DNA of 64,000 nt from NCBI RefSeq assembly GCF_011045095.1, contig NZ_JAALDL010000006.1:62001-126000 (forward strand). Reading direction: 5' to 3'. The notes under the pieces are model-generated. The model saw nothing but the letters and a program-made list of their open reading frames with translations. It was not told where the DNA came from and did not search any database. Below, one piece after another: positions 41,643 through 50,266 of the stretch. Within the stretch, counting starts at the first letter, position 1, and each line of letters begins with the position of its first letter. The position numbers and the translations under genes are program-made. The DNA comes from Grimontia sedimenti (GTDB lineage Bacteria; Pseudomonadota; Gammaproteobacteria; Enterobacterales; Vibrionaceae).

Positions 41643-42863
41643 ATGCTGTCTCAATTAAATTCCCACGTTCGTCAGTACATGCTGGTGACATTCAATTATT
41701 GGAATTTCACCATCACTGACGGTGCCCTGCGCATGTTGGTGGTGCTTTATTTTTATGACCTGGGTTACTCCAGTCTGGAAATCGCTTCACTCTTTCTTTT
41801 CTATGAATTCTTTGGTGTGGTGACCAACCTGGTTGGCGGCTGGCTCGGTGCAAGGTTGGGTCTCAACCGAACTATGAACATTGGTCTCGGCATGCAAATT
41901 GTCGCGCTCGCCATGCTGGCAGTCCCGACAGCTTGGCTCAGTATTCCTTGGGTAATGGCAGCGCAAGCCATGTCCGGTATTGCCAAAGACCTCAATAAAA
42001 TGAGCGCCAAGAGCTCAATCAAAACGCTGGTTCCTGAAGATGCACAGGGCGCACTCTACAAGTGGATTGCGATTCTCACAGGATCTAAGAACGCATTGAA
42101 AGGTGCCGGTTTCTTCTTAGGTGGCGCACTGCTTTCCCTGATTGGCTTCCAGTATGCCGTTGCCGCGATGGCGGGTGTGTTGCTGTTGGTATTTATCGGC
42201 AGTCTGCTGTTCCTGAAGTCGGACATGGGCAAAGCGAAAACCAAGCCTAAGTTTTCAGAGATTTTCTCGAAATCCAGCAGTGTAAATATTCTGTCTGCGG
42301 CACGTATGTTCCTGTTTGGTGCCCGTGATGTGTGGTTTGTGATTGCCCTTCCCATCTATCTCGGCACCACTTTTGGCTGGGATCACAGTGCCGTCGGCGC
42401 ATTTCTAGCGACTTGGGTGATTGGCTATGGCTTTATTCAGGGGATTGCTCCGAAGATCACAGGCAAAGCTTCTGGTAAAACGCCGGATGGCAAAGCCGCG
42501 ATTTATTGGGCGCTGTTGCTTTCTGTCGTCACCGGGATCATCGCCGTCAGCGTTCAACAACAGTGGTATCCAGAAACCGTTATCATTCTTGGCTTGATGG
42601 TGTTCGGTGCTGTTTTTGCTGTGAACTCTTCACTGCACTCTTATCTGATTGTTAGTTATGCAAAAGGTGACGGCGTTTCGCTGGATGTGGGTTTCTATTA
42701 CATGGCGAACGCGATGGGACGCTTGATTGGTACCATTCTCTCAGGGTGGGTTTTCCAGGTCTGGGGGTTTGCAGCATGTCTCTGGGTGTCTTTCGCTTTC
42801 CTCGCAACAACCACAGTGATTTCGTTTTGGCTGCCTACGGCCAAAAACGAGTCTATCATCTAG
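41643..42863 (+). CDS. arsJ: Organoarsenical efflux MFS transporter ArsJ
   Basis: A 406-residue major-facilitator protein with about 11-12 hydrophobic helices. The start NSHVRQYMLVTFNYWNFTITDGALRMLVVLYFYDLG and SGIAKDLNKMSAKSSIK are characteristic of ArsJ. It should export 1-arseno-3-phosphoglycerate made by the adjacent GAPDH; the compound decays outside to arsenate. No arsenate reductase (arsC), arsB or acr3 is near, so this is an arsenate-only export strategy. Confidence 0.93.
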   Translation: MLSQLNSHVRQYMLVTFNYWNFTITDGALRMLVVLYFYDLGYSSLEIASLFLFYEFFGVVTNLVGGWLGARLGLNRTMNIGLGMQIVALAMLAVPTAWLSIPWVMAAQAMSGIAKDLNKMSAKSSIKTLVPEDAQGALYKWIAILTGSKNALKGAGFFLGGALLSLIGFQYAVAAMAGVLLLVFIGSLLFLKSDMGKAKTKPKFSEIFSKSSSVNILSAARMFLFGARDVWFVIALPIYLGTTFGWDHSAVGAFLATWVIGYGFIQGIAPKITGKASGKTPDGKAAIYWALLLSVVTGIIAVSVQQQWYPETVIILGLMVFGAVFAVNSSLHSYLIVSYAKGDGVSLDVGFYYMANAMGRLIGTILSGWVFQVWGFAACLWVSFAFLATTTVISFWLPTAKNESII

Positions 42864-42892
42864 GGGCTGTTGACCTTTGCAATAAGCACAAA

Positions 42893-42914
42893 AAAGCCCG
42901 CGTTTGCGGGCTTT
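42893..42914. terminator. Bidirectional terminator between arsJ and the FDH operon
   Basis: Stem AAAGCCCGC/GCGGGCTTT with loop GTTT, flanked by A and T runs, between convergent transcription units. Confidence 0.85.
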
Positions 42915-42932
42915 CGTCTACTTGCCAAACCG

Positions 42933-43931
42933 TCAGGTACTTTGTTGCTCTTTCGCTTCTGTCGTTTGAGCATTGCTTTGGCCTTGCACTTCGTCCAGCC
43001 AAAGTTTGTGGTGTTGCTTCGCCCAACTCTCATCTACATAGCCTGTTGCCATGCCCTCAAGCGCACCTTCAGTACCTACTGTACCGATGTAGATGTGCCC
43101 TAATGCAGCAGCGAACAAACCCAAAGAAGCGATACCGTGTAGCAGGTTTGCAATCTGCATATCCTCGCGGGTTTGACCAAAGAGTGGGAAATCCATCACC
43201 AGACCAGTAATACAGACCACCACACCAACGGTTGCCAGCAGCCAAAACCAGATCTTCTCGCCACCATTGCAAAAACCTGCATCCGGGTGTTTACCGTTTG
43301 GCAAGATACCACCGCCCTGCTTGAACCATTCAATATCGACTTTGTTGATGAAATTGTTCTTCATCCACTTCACCAACATACAAAGCAGTCCGAGCACAAA
43401 CAGCGGACCCAGATAGTTATGCGACACTTTAGCCGCATAGATGATGCTACCCCAAACTGCTTCAGGCGCCACAGGTTTAATAAAGTGCTTACCGTAGAGC
43501 AAGAGCACGCCACTGAACCCCAAGATCAGGAAGTTGATGGCGGTAAACCAATGCATGGCGCGCTCAAACGGTGTCCAGCGCATCACCTTTTTGCCAGTGC
43601 GCTTGTGCGATAACTCTATGCGCCCAGCCCACAGGTAAAACAACAACAAGCTGGCTGCTGATACACTAAGGAAAATCAGACCAAGCGGACTGATCCACTC
43701 ATTACGGATTTGACGCCAGCGTTCGCCATTTACATTGATAAGCTGACCCGCCTCTGCACCCGGTGCCGTGGTATAGCCCGAGTCACCGGCACGGAGTTCT
43801 TTCCAAAATTCAGCACCAGCCAACTGCACCATTTCTTTCTGGGGATCCGCCTTTGAGCCTTCTTCAGCGAAGCCAAACGGGGACCAGACACTTGCTATCA
43901 CCATTAGCATGGCGAGCAATGTTCTAAACAT
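42933..43931 (-). CDS. Formate dehydrogenase cytochrome b556 (gamma) subunit
   Basis: A 332-residue membrane subunit that takes electrons from the FeS subunit to quinone. A signal-like N terminus (MFRTLLAMLMVIASVWSPFGFA) is followed by a periplasmic segment and about four to five helices with heme-type His residues (FERAMHWFTAINFLILG, VSHNYLGPLFVLGLL, LLHGIASLGLFAAALGHIYIG). Start taken at ATG 43931 with GGAGG six bases upstream; an earlier in-frame start has no ribosome site. Last gene of the FDH operon, 51 bases past fdhB. Confidence 0.9.
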   Translation of the reverse strand: MFRTLLAMLMVIASVWSPFGFAEEGSKADPQKEMVQLAGAEFWKELRAGDSGYTTAPGAEAGQLINVNGERWRQIRNEWISPLGLIFLSVSAASLLLFYLWAGRIELSHKRTGKKVMRWTPFERAMHWFTAINFLILGFSGVLLLYGKHFIKPVAPEAVWGSIIYAAKVSHNYLGPLFVLGLLCMLVKWMKNNFINKVDIEWFKQGGGILPNGKHPDAGFCNGGEKIWFWLLATVGVVVCITGLVMDFPLFGQTREDMQIANLLHGIASLGLFAAALGHIYIGTVGTEGALEGMATGYVDESWAKQHHKLWLDEVQGQSNAQTTEAKEQQST

Positions 43932-43982
43932 ATTTCTCCTCCCGATACTGCGGAGCAAATGCCCCGCAGTCTCTCATGCTAA

Positions 43983-44588
43983 TCAGCTTTTGGTGGCATC
44001 GTAGGCGAGGTCGTCGCCGTTCGTCCAACCTGCGCCTTTCGCACCGCGCTCTACCACGCGCTGGCGGAAGATGGCAGACACTTTTTCCGCATCACCGGCA
44101 AGCAGTGCCTTGGTAGAACAAAGCTCCGCACAAAGTGGAAGCTTACCTTCAGCAATACGGTTCGCGCCGTACTTCTCGCGCTCTGCCGCAGAACCATCAG
44201 GCTCGGGACCACCTGCACAGAAAGTACATTTGTCCATTTTACCGCGTTCGCCAAATGCGGAGGTTTTCGGGAACTGAGGCGCACCGAACGGACAGGCAAA
44301 CAGGCAGTACCCACAACCGATACAGGTATCTTTGTTATGCAGGACAATGCCATCTTCCGTTCTGTAGAAACAGTCTGCAGGGCAAACTGCCATACAAGGT
44401 GCGTCCGTACAGTGCATACAGGCAACAGAGATGGAATTCTCACCCGGCTCACCGTCGTTCAAAGTGACCACTCGGCGACGCTGGGTCCCCCAGGTTACCG
44501 CGTCGTCGTTTGCGTTCTTACACGCCGTGACACAGCCGTTACACTCAATGCAGCGTTTGGTGTCACATAGAAATTTCATATTAGCCAT
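43983..44588 (-). CDS. Formate dehydrogenase iron-sulfur (beta) subunit
   Basis: A 201-residue ferredoxin-type subunit with four Cys groups: CDTKRCIECNGCVTACKNAN, CMHCTDAPCMAVCPADC, CIGCGYCLFACPFGAP and CTFC with CAELC, enough for four [4Fe-4S] clusters. It passes electrons from the catalytic subunit to the cytochrome b. No signal sequence: it would be exported by hitch-hiking on the Tat-signal of the catalytic subunit. 14 bases separate it from fdhA. Confidence 0.93.
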   Translation of the reverse strand: MANMKFLCDTKRCIECNGCVTACKNANDDAVTWGTQRRRVVTLNDGEPGENSISVACMHCTDAPCMAVCPADCFYRTEDGIVLHNKDTCIGCGYCLFACPFGAPQFPKTSAFGERGKMDKCTFCAGGPEPDGSAAEREKYGANRIAEGKLPLCAELCSTKALLAGDAEKVSAIFRQRVVERGAKGAGWTNGDDLAYDATKS

Positions 44589-44602
44589 AACGTCTGCTCC
44601 TT

Positions 44603-47458
44603 TTACGCTGCGCTGATCTTACAAAGGGTGACTTTGGTTTCCTGCATCAGGGTAACCGGGTCATAACCATAGGTTGTCGCGGTATTCGCCGCCTCACCTA
44701 CCACGTAAGGGTCAGCACCATCAGGATATTTAGGACGCAGATCTTTGCCTTCGAACTTACCGCCGAAGTGGAATGGCATAAATGCCATGCCCTCTTTCAC
44801 ACGACGCGTGACCATGGCTTTCACTTTCACGCGGCCTTTTTCTGCACCTTCAACCCAGACGTCTTCGCCATCTTTAATATTCAGGTTGTTTGCATCAACC
44901 GGATTCACTTCCACAAACATTTCCTGTTGAAGCTCGGCGAGCCAAGGGTTAGAGCGTGTCTCTTCACCACCACCTTCGTATTCCACCAATCGGCCGGAAG
45001 TCAGAATGATGGGGTACTCGCCGGAAACATCTTGATCCTGAATGGATTTATACAGCGTTGGCAGACGGTAGATATCGGCTTTGTCATCCCAAGTCGGATA
45101 GTCAGCCACCAGATCGCGGCGTGGCGTGTAAAGCGGCTCACGGTGCAGTGGCACACGGTCAGGGAAAGTCCAGACAATCGCACGGGCTTTCGCGTTGCCA
45201 AATGGCATACAGCCATGGGCTATCGCCACACGCTGGATACCGCCAGACAAGTCGGTCTTCCAGTTTTTACCTTCAGCAGCCGCTTTCTCTTCTGCGGTCA
45301 GATCGTCCCACCATCCAAGCTGCTTAAGCATCTTGTCGGTGAACTCTGGATAGCCGTCTTCCAGCTCACAGCCTTTCGAGTAGCTATCAACGGCCAGCAG
45401 GCTTTCGCCTTCAAACTCGACACCAAAGCGCGCGCGGAAGTTACCGCCACCTTTCGCCACTTCTTTCGACGTGTCGTAAAGAATATGGGTGCCTGGGTGC
45501 TTCATTTCCGGAGTGCCCCAACAAGGCCAAGGCAGACCATAGGTTTCACCGTTAACAGGACCACCTTCTGCTTCCAGCGAGGTTTTATGGAAGGTATGCC
45601 AGTTTTGCTGGTGCGCTTTAATGCGCTCTGGGCTTTGGCCTGTGTAGCCAATCGTCCACATGCCCCGGTTGAATTCACGGGTAATGTCTTCAACGTTTGG
45701 CTCGTCGTTCTGGACCGCGATGTTTTTGAACAGCTGATCAGAGAAACCGAGTTTCTTCGACAGCAAGTACATGATGGTGTGGTCAGGCTTGGAATCGAAC
45801 AGCGGCTCAATCACCTGATCTCGCCATTGCAGTGAACGGTTGGATGCAGTCACCGAACCGTAGGTTTCAAACTGTGTGGTCGATGGCAGAAGGTAGATAC
45901 CATCTTTACGATCGTTCATGACTGCCGCAACCGTTGGGTATGGGTCGACAATGACCATCATATCCAGCTGTTCCATGGCTTTTTTCATTTCTGGGCCACG
46001 GGTTTGGGAGTTTACGGCGTGCCCCCAGTAGAACATGGCGCGAATATTTTCTTTCTGCGCCATTTTCTCTGGGTCTTCCAAGACACCATCCACCCAGCGG
46101 GAAACCGGAATGCCATTGGTATTCATCGGTTTTGAACCGTTGTAGGAGTTTGGATCAAAGCGACCCTGCACCCACTCTAGATCCACATCCCAGACTTTTG
46201 ACCAGTGTTTCCACGCGCCGTCTGAAAGGCCGTAGTAACCCGGCAGCGTGTGCGAAAGTACGCCGAGGTCGGTCGCACCCTGCACGTTGTCGTGGCCGCG
46301 GAAAATGTTCGCACCACCACCGGATCTGCCGATGTTGCCGAGTGCCAGTTCCAGTACACAGTATGCGCGGGTGTTGTTGTTACCTGTGGTGTGCTGGGTA
46401 CCACCCATACACCAGACAACAGAACCCGGACGGTTCTCAGACAGAATTTTTGCCGCTTTATACATGTCATCACGGTTGATGCCAGCGACGCGTTCCACCT
46501 CTTCCGGTGGCCATTTCGCGACTTCTTCGCGAATTTCATCCATTCCGAATACACGTTGACGGATGAACTCTTTGTCTTCCCAGCCATTATCGAAGATATG
46601 CCACAGCAGACCCCAGATAAACGCGATATCTGTGCCTGGGCGCAGTGATACAAAGTGGTCGCCTTTCGCGGCAGTGCGGGTACGACGTGGGTCGGCCACC
46701 ACAATCTTACAGCCGTTTTTCTCTTTCGCGATGAGGATATGCTGCATCGCGACTGGGTGCGCTTCGGCAGGGTTAGAGCCAACAAAAAGGATCGACTTAC
46801 AGTTGTGCATGTCGTTAAAGGAGTTGGTCATCGCACCGTAACCCCAGGTATTCGCTACCCCTGCCACTGTGGTGGAATGACAAATACGCGCCTGATGGTC
46901 GACGTTGTTGGTGCCCCACAGCGATGCCATTTTGCGGAATAGGTAAGCCTGCTCGTTGCTGTGCTTGGCTGACCCCAGGAAGTAAACCGAATCCGGGCCT
47001 GCTTGCTTGCGAATTTCCAGGCACTTATCGCCAATCTCATTGATGGCAGTATCCCAACTGATTTTCTGCCATTTGCCATCAACCAGCTTCATTGGGTATT
47101 TCAAACGGCGTTCACCGTGGCCATGTTCACGAAGGGCTGCACCTTTCGCACAGTGGCCACCCGCATTAAATGGGTGGTCGAAGGCGGGTTCCTGGCCTAC
47201 CCAAACACCATCCTGCACTTCGGCATACACACCACAACCCACTGAGCAATGCGAACAGATGGTACGCTTTTGTTCTACCGGTTTATTCGGGTCGACATCT
47301 TTTGCTTCGGCTTTTTTCATCATGCCCGGTGCAAACATGCCAGCAGCGGCAATACCACCCGCCGTTGCCAGCGTGGAATTGCGCATAAAGGTACGGCGGG
47401 AGACACCCAGCTGCTTTTCATCCTTGCTGACGGCGTCAGAGCGTTTCGTCAATTTCAT
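44603..47458 (-). CDS. Formate dehydrogenase catalytic (alpha) subunit, Cys form
   Basis: A 951-residue molybdo- or tungsto-bis-pterin enzyme oxidising formate to CO2 in the periplasm. A Tat signal (SRRTFM, Arg21-Arg22) precedes the [4Fe-4S] ligands C68, C71, C75 and C103. The metal ligand region reads RICHSTTVAG, with Cys193 at the place of selenocysteine in E. coli FdnG/FdoG; the adjacent His follows it. Later blocks (NPAEAHPVAMQHI, GGTQHTTGNNNTR, GGGANIFRGHDNVQGATDLG) and a C-terminal dinucleotide-binding domain (LTSGRLVEYEGGG) fit. tupABC nearby suggests tungsten may be the metal. Part of the operon for polyferredoxin, chaperone, Tat protein and the three subunits. Confidence 0.95.
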   Translation of the reverse strand: MKLTKRSDAVSKDEKQLGVSRRTFMRNSTLATAGGIAAAGMFAPGMMKKAEAKDVDPNKPVEQKRTICSHCSVGCGVYAEVQDGVWVGQEPAFDHPFNAGGHCAKGAALREHGHGERRLKYPMKLVDGKWQKISWDTAINEIGDKCLEIRKQAGPDSVYFLGSAKHSNEQAYLFRKMASLWGTNNVDHQARICHSTTVAGVANTWGYGAMTNSFNDMHNCKSILFVGSNPAEAHPVAMQHILIAKEKNGCKIVVADPRRTRTAAKGDHFVSLRPGTDIAFIWGLLWHIFDNGWEDKEFIRQRVFGMDEIREEVAKWPPEEVERVAGINRDDMYKAAKILSENRPGSVVWCMGGTQHTTGNNNTRAYCVLELALGNIGRSGGGANIFRGHDNVQGATDLGVLSHTLPGYYGLSDGAWKHWSKVWDVDLEWVQGRFDPNSYNGSKPMNTNGIPVSRWVDGVLEDPEKMAQKENIRAMFYWGHAVNSQTRGPEMKKAMEQLDMMVIVDPYPTVAAVMNDRKDGIYLLPSTTQFETYGSVTASNRSLQWRDQVIEPLFDSKPDHTIMYLLSKKLGFSDQLFKNIAVQNDEPNVEDITREFNRGMWTIGYTGQSPERIKAHQQNWHTFHKTSLEAEGGPVNGETYGLPWPCWGTPEMKHPGTHILYDTSKEVAKGGGNFRARFGVEFEGESLLAVDSYSKGCELEDGYPEFTDKMLKQLGWWDDLTAEEKAAAEGKNWKTDLSGGIQRVAIAHGCMPFGNAKARAIVWTFPDRVPLHREPLYTPRRDLVADYPTWDDKADIYRLPTLYKSIQDQDVSGEYPIILTSGRLVEYEGGGEETRSNPWLAELQQEMFVEVNPVDANNLNIKDGEDVWVEGAEKGRVKVKAMVTRRVKEGMAFMPFHFGGKFEGKDLRPKYPDGADPYVVGEAANTATTYGYDPVTLMQETKVTLCKISAA

Positions 47459-47479
47459 CGTCTTACTCCATCTGCTGGG

Positions 47480-47689
47480 TTAGAGGGAATCGTAGTAATC
47501 GCGGATGTGTTGCGTTTCGCGATAGCCCGAGGTTTCTTCCTGCTCCGGTGTCTTCACCGTGACTTCAGCTTGCGCAGCTCCGCTGACGGTTGAAGCAGCA
47601 GCACCAGCCGCTGCAGCCACACCCAGTCCCTTAAGGAACTGACGGCGCGAACCATCTGGCTTTCCGGTTTCTTTCTTGTTTTCTGACAT
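47480..47689 (-). CDS. Formate dehydrogenase region Tat-signal protein
   Basis: A 69-residue protein consisting mostly of a Tat signal (SRRQFLKGLGVAAAAGAAASTVSGAAQA) and a short acidic tail ending HIRDYYDSL. Such mini Tat proteins are consistently found between the TorD-like chaperone and the catalytic FDH subunit in proteobacteria; the role is unknown, possibly an exported small subunit. The ATG at 47689 has AGGAG seven bases before it; a GTG one codon earlier is less likely. 21 bases separate it from fdhA. Confidence 0.85.
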   Translation of the reverse strand: MSENKKETGKPDGSRRQFLKGLGVAAAAGAAASTVSGAAQAEVTVKTPEQEETSGYRETQHIRDYYDSL

Positions 47690-47747
47690 CACATTGCTCC
47701 TTGTACTTTTTGTCAGCGCTTTGTGCCCGCTTTCCTGCTGTGCGGTA

Positions 47748-48362
47748 TTACCAAGGGCGCTGGGTAAAGCTTATTTTCTCTATCGTTAGAAACTGCTTGG
47801 CGAGCTCAGCCACTGCGGTATAAAACACAGCAGCTTCTGCGCGTTTGGTGTCGTCACACAGGCCTTCAAACCAAGGCGCGATGTGGCGGTTGAAAAACGT
47901 TTTCTGTTCCGGAACATCACCTTCTTCCACCAGCATGGCCATGACTTCCAGTAAAGCGGCGATGTGGTCTTCAGGTTCTTTGGTGTCCTGTTGGCGTTCA
48001 AAACCCAGACGGCGAAGATCCTGACGCAGCGACACCAGTGGCAACTCCATCAGTGAGCCAGTGAGATACCAGGAACCGAAAGGCATCACCTCTCCACGAC
48101 CTACTCCGATAAACAGAAGCTGGTATTCATCTGCAGCCTGAATCGGCGTCGTTTTGCTGGCGGAAAGTTTCAGGACAGACCAAGCTGCTGCCATGCCGGG
48201 AGATTGCTCATCTCCTTCCACTTCCAACGTGGCCAGCCAGTTGAGCGCATCCTGATCGGGCGCTTGCCTGAAAAGATGAGCCAGCAAGTTGTAGATGTTC
48301 TGGCGAATCTGGTTTTCTTCGTTCGTGACGTCTTCAATGTTGATAGTCTCTTGCATAGCCAT
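47748..48362 (-). CDS. TorD/DmsD-family maturation chaperone for formate dehydrogenase
   Basis: A 204-residue all-helical protein with the family's RQNIYNLLAHLFRQAPD start, EYQLLFIGVGRGEVMPFGSWYLTGSLM core and PEDHIAALLEVMAMLVEEGD motif. Such chaperones bind the Tat signal of a molybdoenzyme and keep it cytoplasmic until the cofactor is inserted. GGAGG precedes the ATG. Its place just ahead of the Tat protein and fdhA makes FdhA the probable client. Confidence 0.88.
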   Translation of the reverse strand: MAMQETINIEDVTNEENQIRQNIYNLLAHLFRQAPDQDALNWLATLEVEGDEQSPGMAAAWSVLKLSASKTTPIQAADEYQLLFIGVGRGEVMPFGSWYLTGSLMELPLVSLRQDLRRLGFERQQDTKEPEDHIAALLEVMAMLVEEGDVPEQKTFFNRHIAPWFEGLCDDTKRAEAAVFYTAVAELAKQFLTIEKISFTQRPW

Positions 48363-48372
48363 ATCCGCCTCC

Positions 48373-50085
48373 TTACACCTTCATCTGCTTGTCCGGGTTA
48401 TCCATCATGTCAGCGACAATGTCGCGAACCCGGCAGTCTTCACACATGGAGAGGCGCTTGATGGCGTCTTCCTGGAAATGGCTGTGGTTTTGCAGTTTTT
48501 CGATCAACATATTGATCATGGAAGCGGGTGCGAAAGGTTTACCGCAGCTGATACACTCCGCGGCTTCTTCCTCATAAACGGTTTCACGCTGCTGACGCGA
48601 TTCTGTCTCCCAGTTAAAGCGAGGCTCCAGTGTGATGACAGATTCAGGGCAGCTGGACTCACAAAGGCCACACTGCACACAATCCTGCTCTCGGAAGGTC
48701 ATGCCTGGGCGAGAACCAATGGAAGAAAGCGCCTCAGTCGGACATACCGCCACACACCCCATACAAAGGGTGCAATCATCGGTGTTGACATTAACGCGAC
48801 CGTAAGGCGCGCCTTGAGGCACAGGTGTGGTTGTCAGGTTTTGGGTAGATTGCGCAGCCAGAAGATCCAACGCTGTGCTCAGTTTCTCGCGCTTGGTGCC
48901 AGTGAGCTTCTCTGTATGAGAGAGCAGCGCATTAGAGTATTGAGTGAGTGAAGAAAGTGAGTCGACAGCTTTCAGCGCAATGCGGTCTGGTTCGATGTTG
49001 AGGTCACTAAGGAAGGAAGCAGATACCGCAAGTTCCTGCTCCAGCACATGACGTGTTTTAGCGTGAAGGTTTGGCGCCATGGCCAGTATCACCTGAGAAG
49101 CACCGTAAACCAATGCGCTCAGCCAGGTGTCCAAACCGACAGAGGCCAGCTCTTCCAGTCGGACTGGAATGGTATTGTTCGGCAGCACTGATATGGCATC
49201 AACCAAAGCGTCTTCATCCGCTTCGGCGTAGAAAAGGATTGCTGGAACCTCACCACCTTGTTGACGGTAACCTTGAATCAGGTCGAAGACAAAATGCTGG
49301 GTATTTTCCGGATCAGGTAAGGCGTAGCTGATGGCTTCTGTAGGACACGCCGTTGCACATGAGCCCATCCCCTGACACAAGTAGGGATTGATGGTGATGG
49401 TTTGATTCATTGAACTTAGTGCGTCGGCAGGACAGGCATCGATGCAACGGGTGCAGCCTTCAAGGCCACGGGATGCATGAGCACAACGCTCATTGTCCAA
49501 ACGGAAGAATTTAGGCTTGTCGAAGGTTCCTACCGTTTCAGATATCGCCGCTAACGCTTCTTCTGCAGACACCAAGCCACGCCCGACAGCGTGATATCCC
49601 AGAGGAGGCAATTGGGCTGCATGGATACCGTTTTCAGTGAGGTCGACGATCAGGTCAAAATGCTCACGCCCGAACGCAATTTTCGCCAGATTTTGCGGCG
49701 CTGCGTTTCGCTTCAAGGTGACTTGAAAAGCCCCTAAGAAACCTTCGATGCTCACGTCGCTGCCGTAGAACAATGCAAGACCCTCTGAAGGGTTCGATAA
49801 TGTCGCGCCCGCTTCATTGCAAAGAAGCACAACGCGATCACGGATATCATCTGCGATTAATTGACTGAAAGTAGACATTGCTTCAGCCGTTCCCACAACG
49901 AGAGCAAGCCCACAGCTTTCAAAGCTCACCGTAGGCGGGATAAGGTTTCCTAACGTGACTGTGCTTTTCAGAGCATGCAGTCTGGCCAATCCGTTGGTAT
50001 CTGTTTGTTTTTCTAGATACTGATTGAGTGTTGTTGTGATATTTTCCGTCGACATATTCTCAATTGCTGTTGTCTGTGTAGCCAT
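48373..50085 (-). CDS. Polyferredoxin of the formate dehydrogenase locus
   Basis: A protein of about 570 residues with no membrane helix. The middle has paired [4Fe-4S] motifs (CTRCIDACPADA; CQGMGSCATACPTEA), and a second pair lies downstream (CTLCMGCVAVCPTEA; CVQCGLCESSCPES). A C-terminal CISCGKPF...CEDCR segment may bind zinc or another cluster. The N-terminal 190 residues resemble a NAD-binding or sulfur-handling fold but I cannot assign it. It is first behind a sigma-54-like promoter (50219-50235) and ahead of the chaperone. A role in electron transfer or cofactor maturation of FDH is inferred. The start is uncertain: ATG 50085 has a weak CAGGTG site, ATG 50055 is possible. Confidence 0.82.
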   Translation of the reverse strand: MATQTTAIENMSTENITTTLNQYLEKQTDTNGLARLHALKSTVTLGNLIPPTVSFESCGLALVVGTAEAMSTFSQLIADDIRDRVVLLCNEAGATLSNPSEGLALFYGSDVSIEGFLGAFQVTLKRNAAPQNLAKIAFGREHFDLIVDLTENGIHAAQLPPLGYHAVGRGLVSAEEALAAISETVGTFDKPKFFRLDNERCAHASRGLEGCTRCIDACPADALSSMNQTITINPYLCQGMGSCATACPTEAISYALPDPENTQHFVFDLIQGYRQQGGEVPAILFYAEADEDALVDAISVLPNNTIPVRLEELASVGLDTWLSALVYGASQVILAMAPNLHAKTRHVLEQELAVSASFLSDLNIEPDRIALKAVDSLSSLTQYSNALLSHTEKLTGTKREKLSTALDLLAAQSTQNLTTTPVPQGAPYGRVNVNTDDCTLCMGCVAVCPTEALSSIGSRPGMTFREQDCVQCGLCESSCPESVITLEPRFNWETESRQQRETVYEEEAAECISCGKPFAPASMINMLIEKLQNHSHFQEDAIKRLSMCEDCRVRDIVADMMDNPDKQMKV

Positions 50086-50218
50086 AAACACCTGCGTCCC
50101 TAGCCGGCAAACGGCGTTAATCTGCTTCAATGCGAGAGTTCTTCAAGGCTGGCTTTATACCGTTTAGCGTTGCTGAACAGGGGTTTAGCTACGACTTCAA
50201 GTAAGACACTTCTGTTAC

Positions 50219-50235
50219 AGCAAGTAGCGAACCAG
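50219..50235 (-). promoter_or_regulatory. Sigma-54-type promoter for the FDH operon
   Basis: On the minus strand CTGGTTCGCTACTTGCT fits the -24/-12 pattern YTGGCACGRNNNTTGCW at all positions of the TGG and TTGCT blocks, with GG and GC ten bases apart. It lies 134 bases ahead of the polyferredoxin ATG, in the only sizeable gap of the operon, and has tandem palindromes 70-150 bases upstream. Confidence 0.6.
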
Positions 50236-50266
50236 CTTTGAAGGAAGAAAAATGACCTAAACGGAG

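Noticed and set aside
44768..45835. A 355-codon open frame on the plus strand opposite fdhA
   Set aside because: It is antisense to a clear FDH catalytic subunit, has low-complexity Phe/Arg/His-rich composition from reverse-read codons, and no ribosome site or family features.
46880..46882. Possible selenocysteine site in the formate dehydrogenase
   Set aside because: The metal-ligand codon region reads RICHSTTVAG with an ordinary Cys codon; no in-frame TGA occurs in fdhA.
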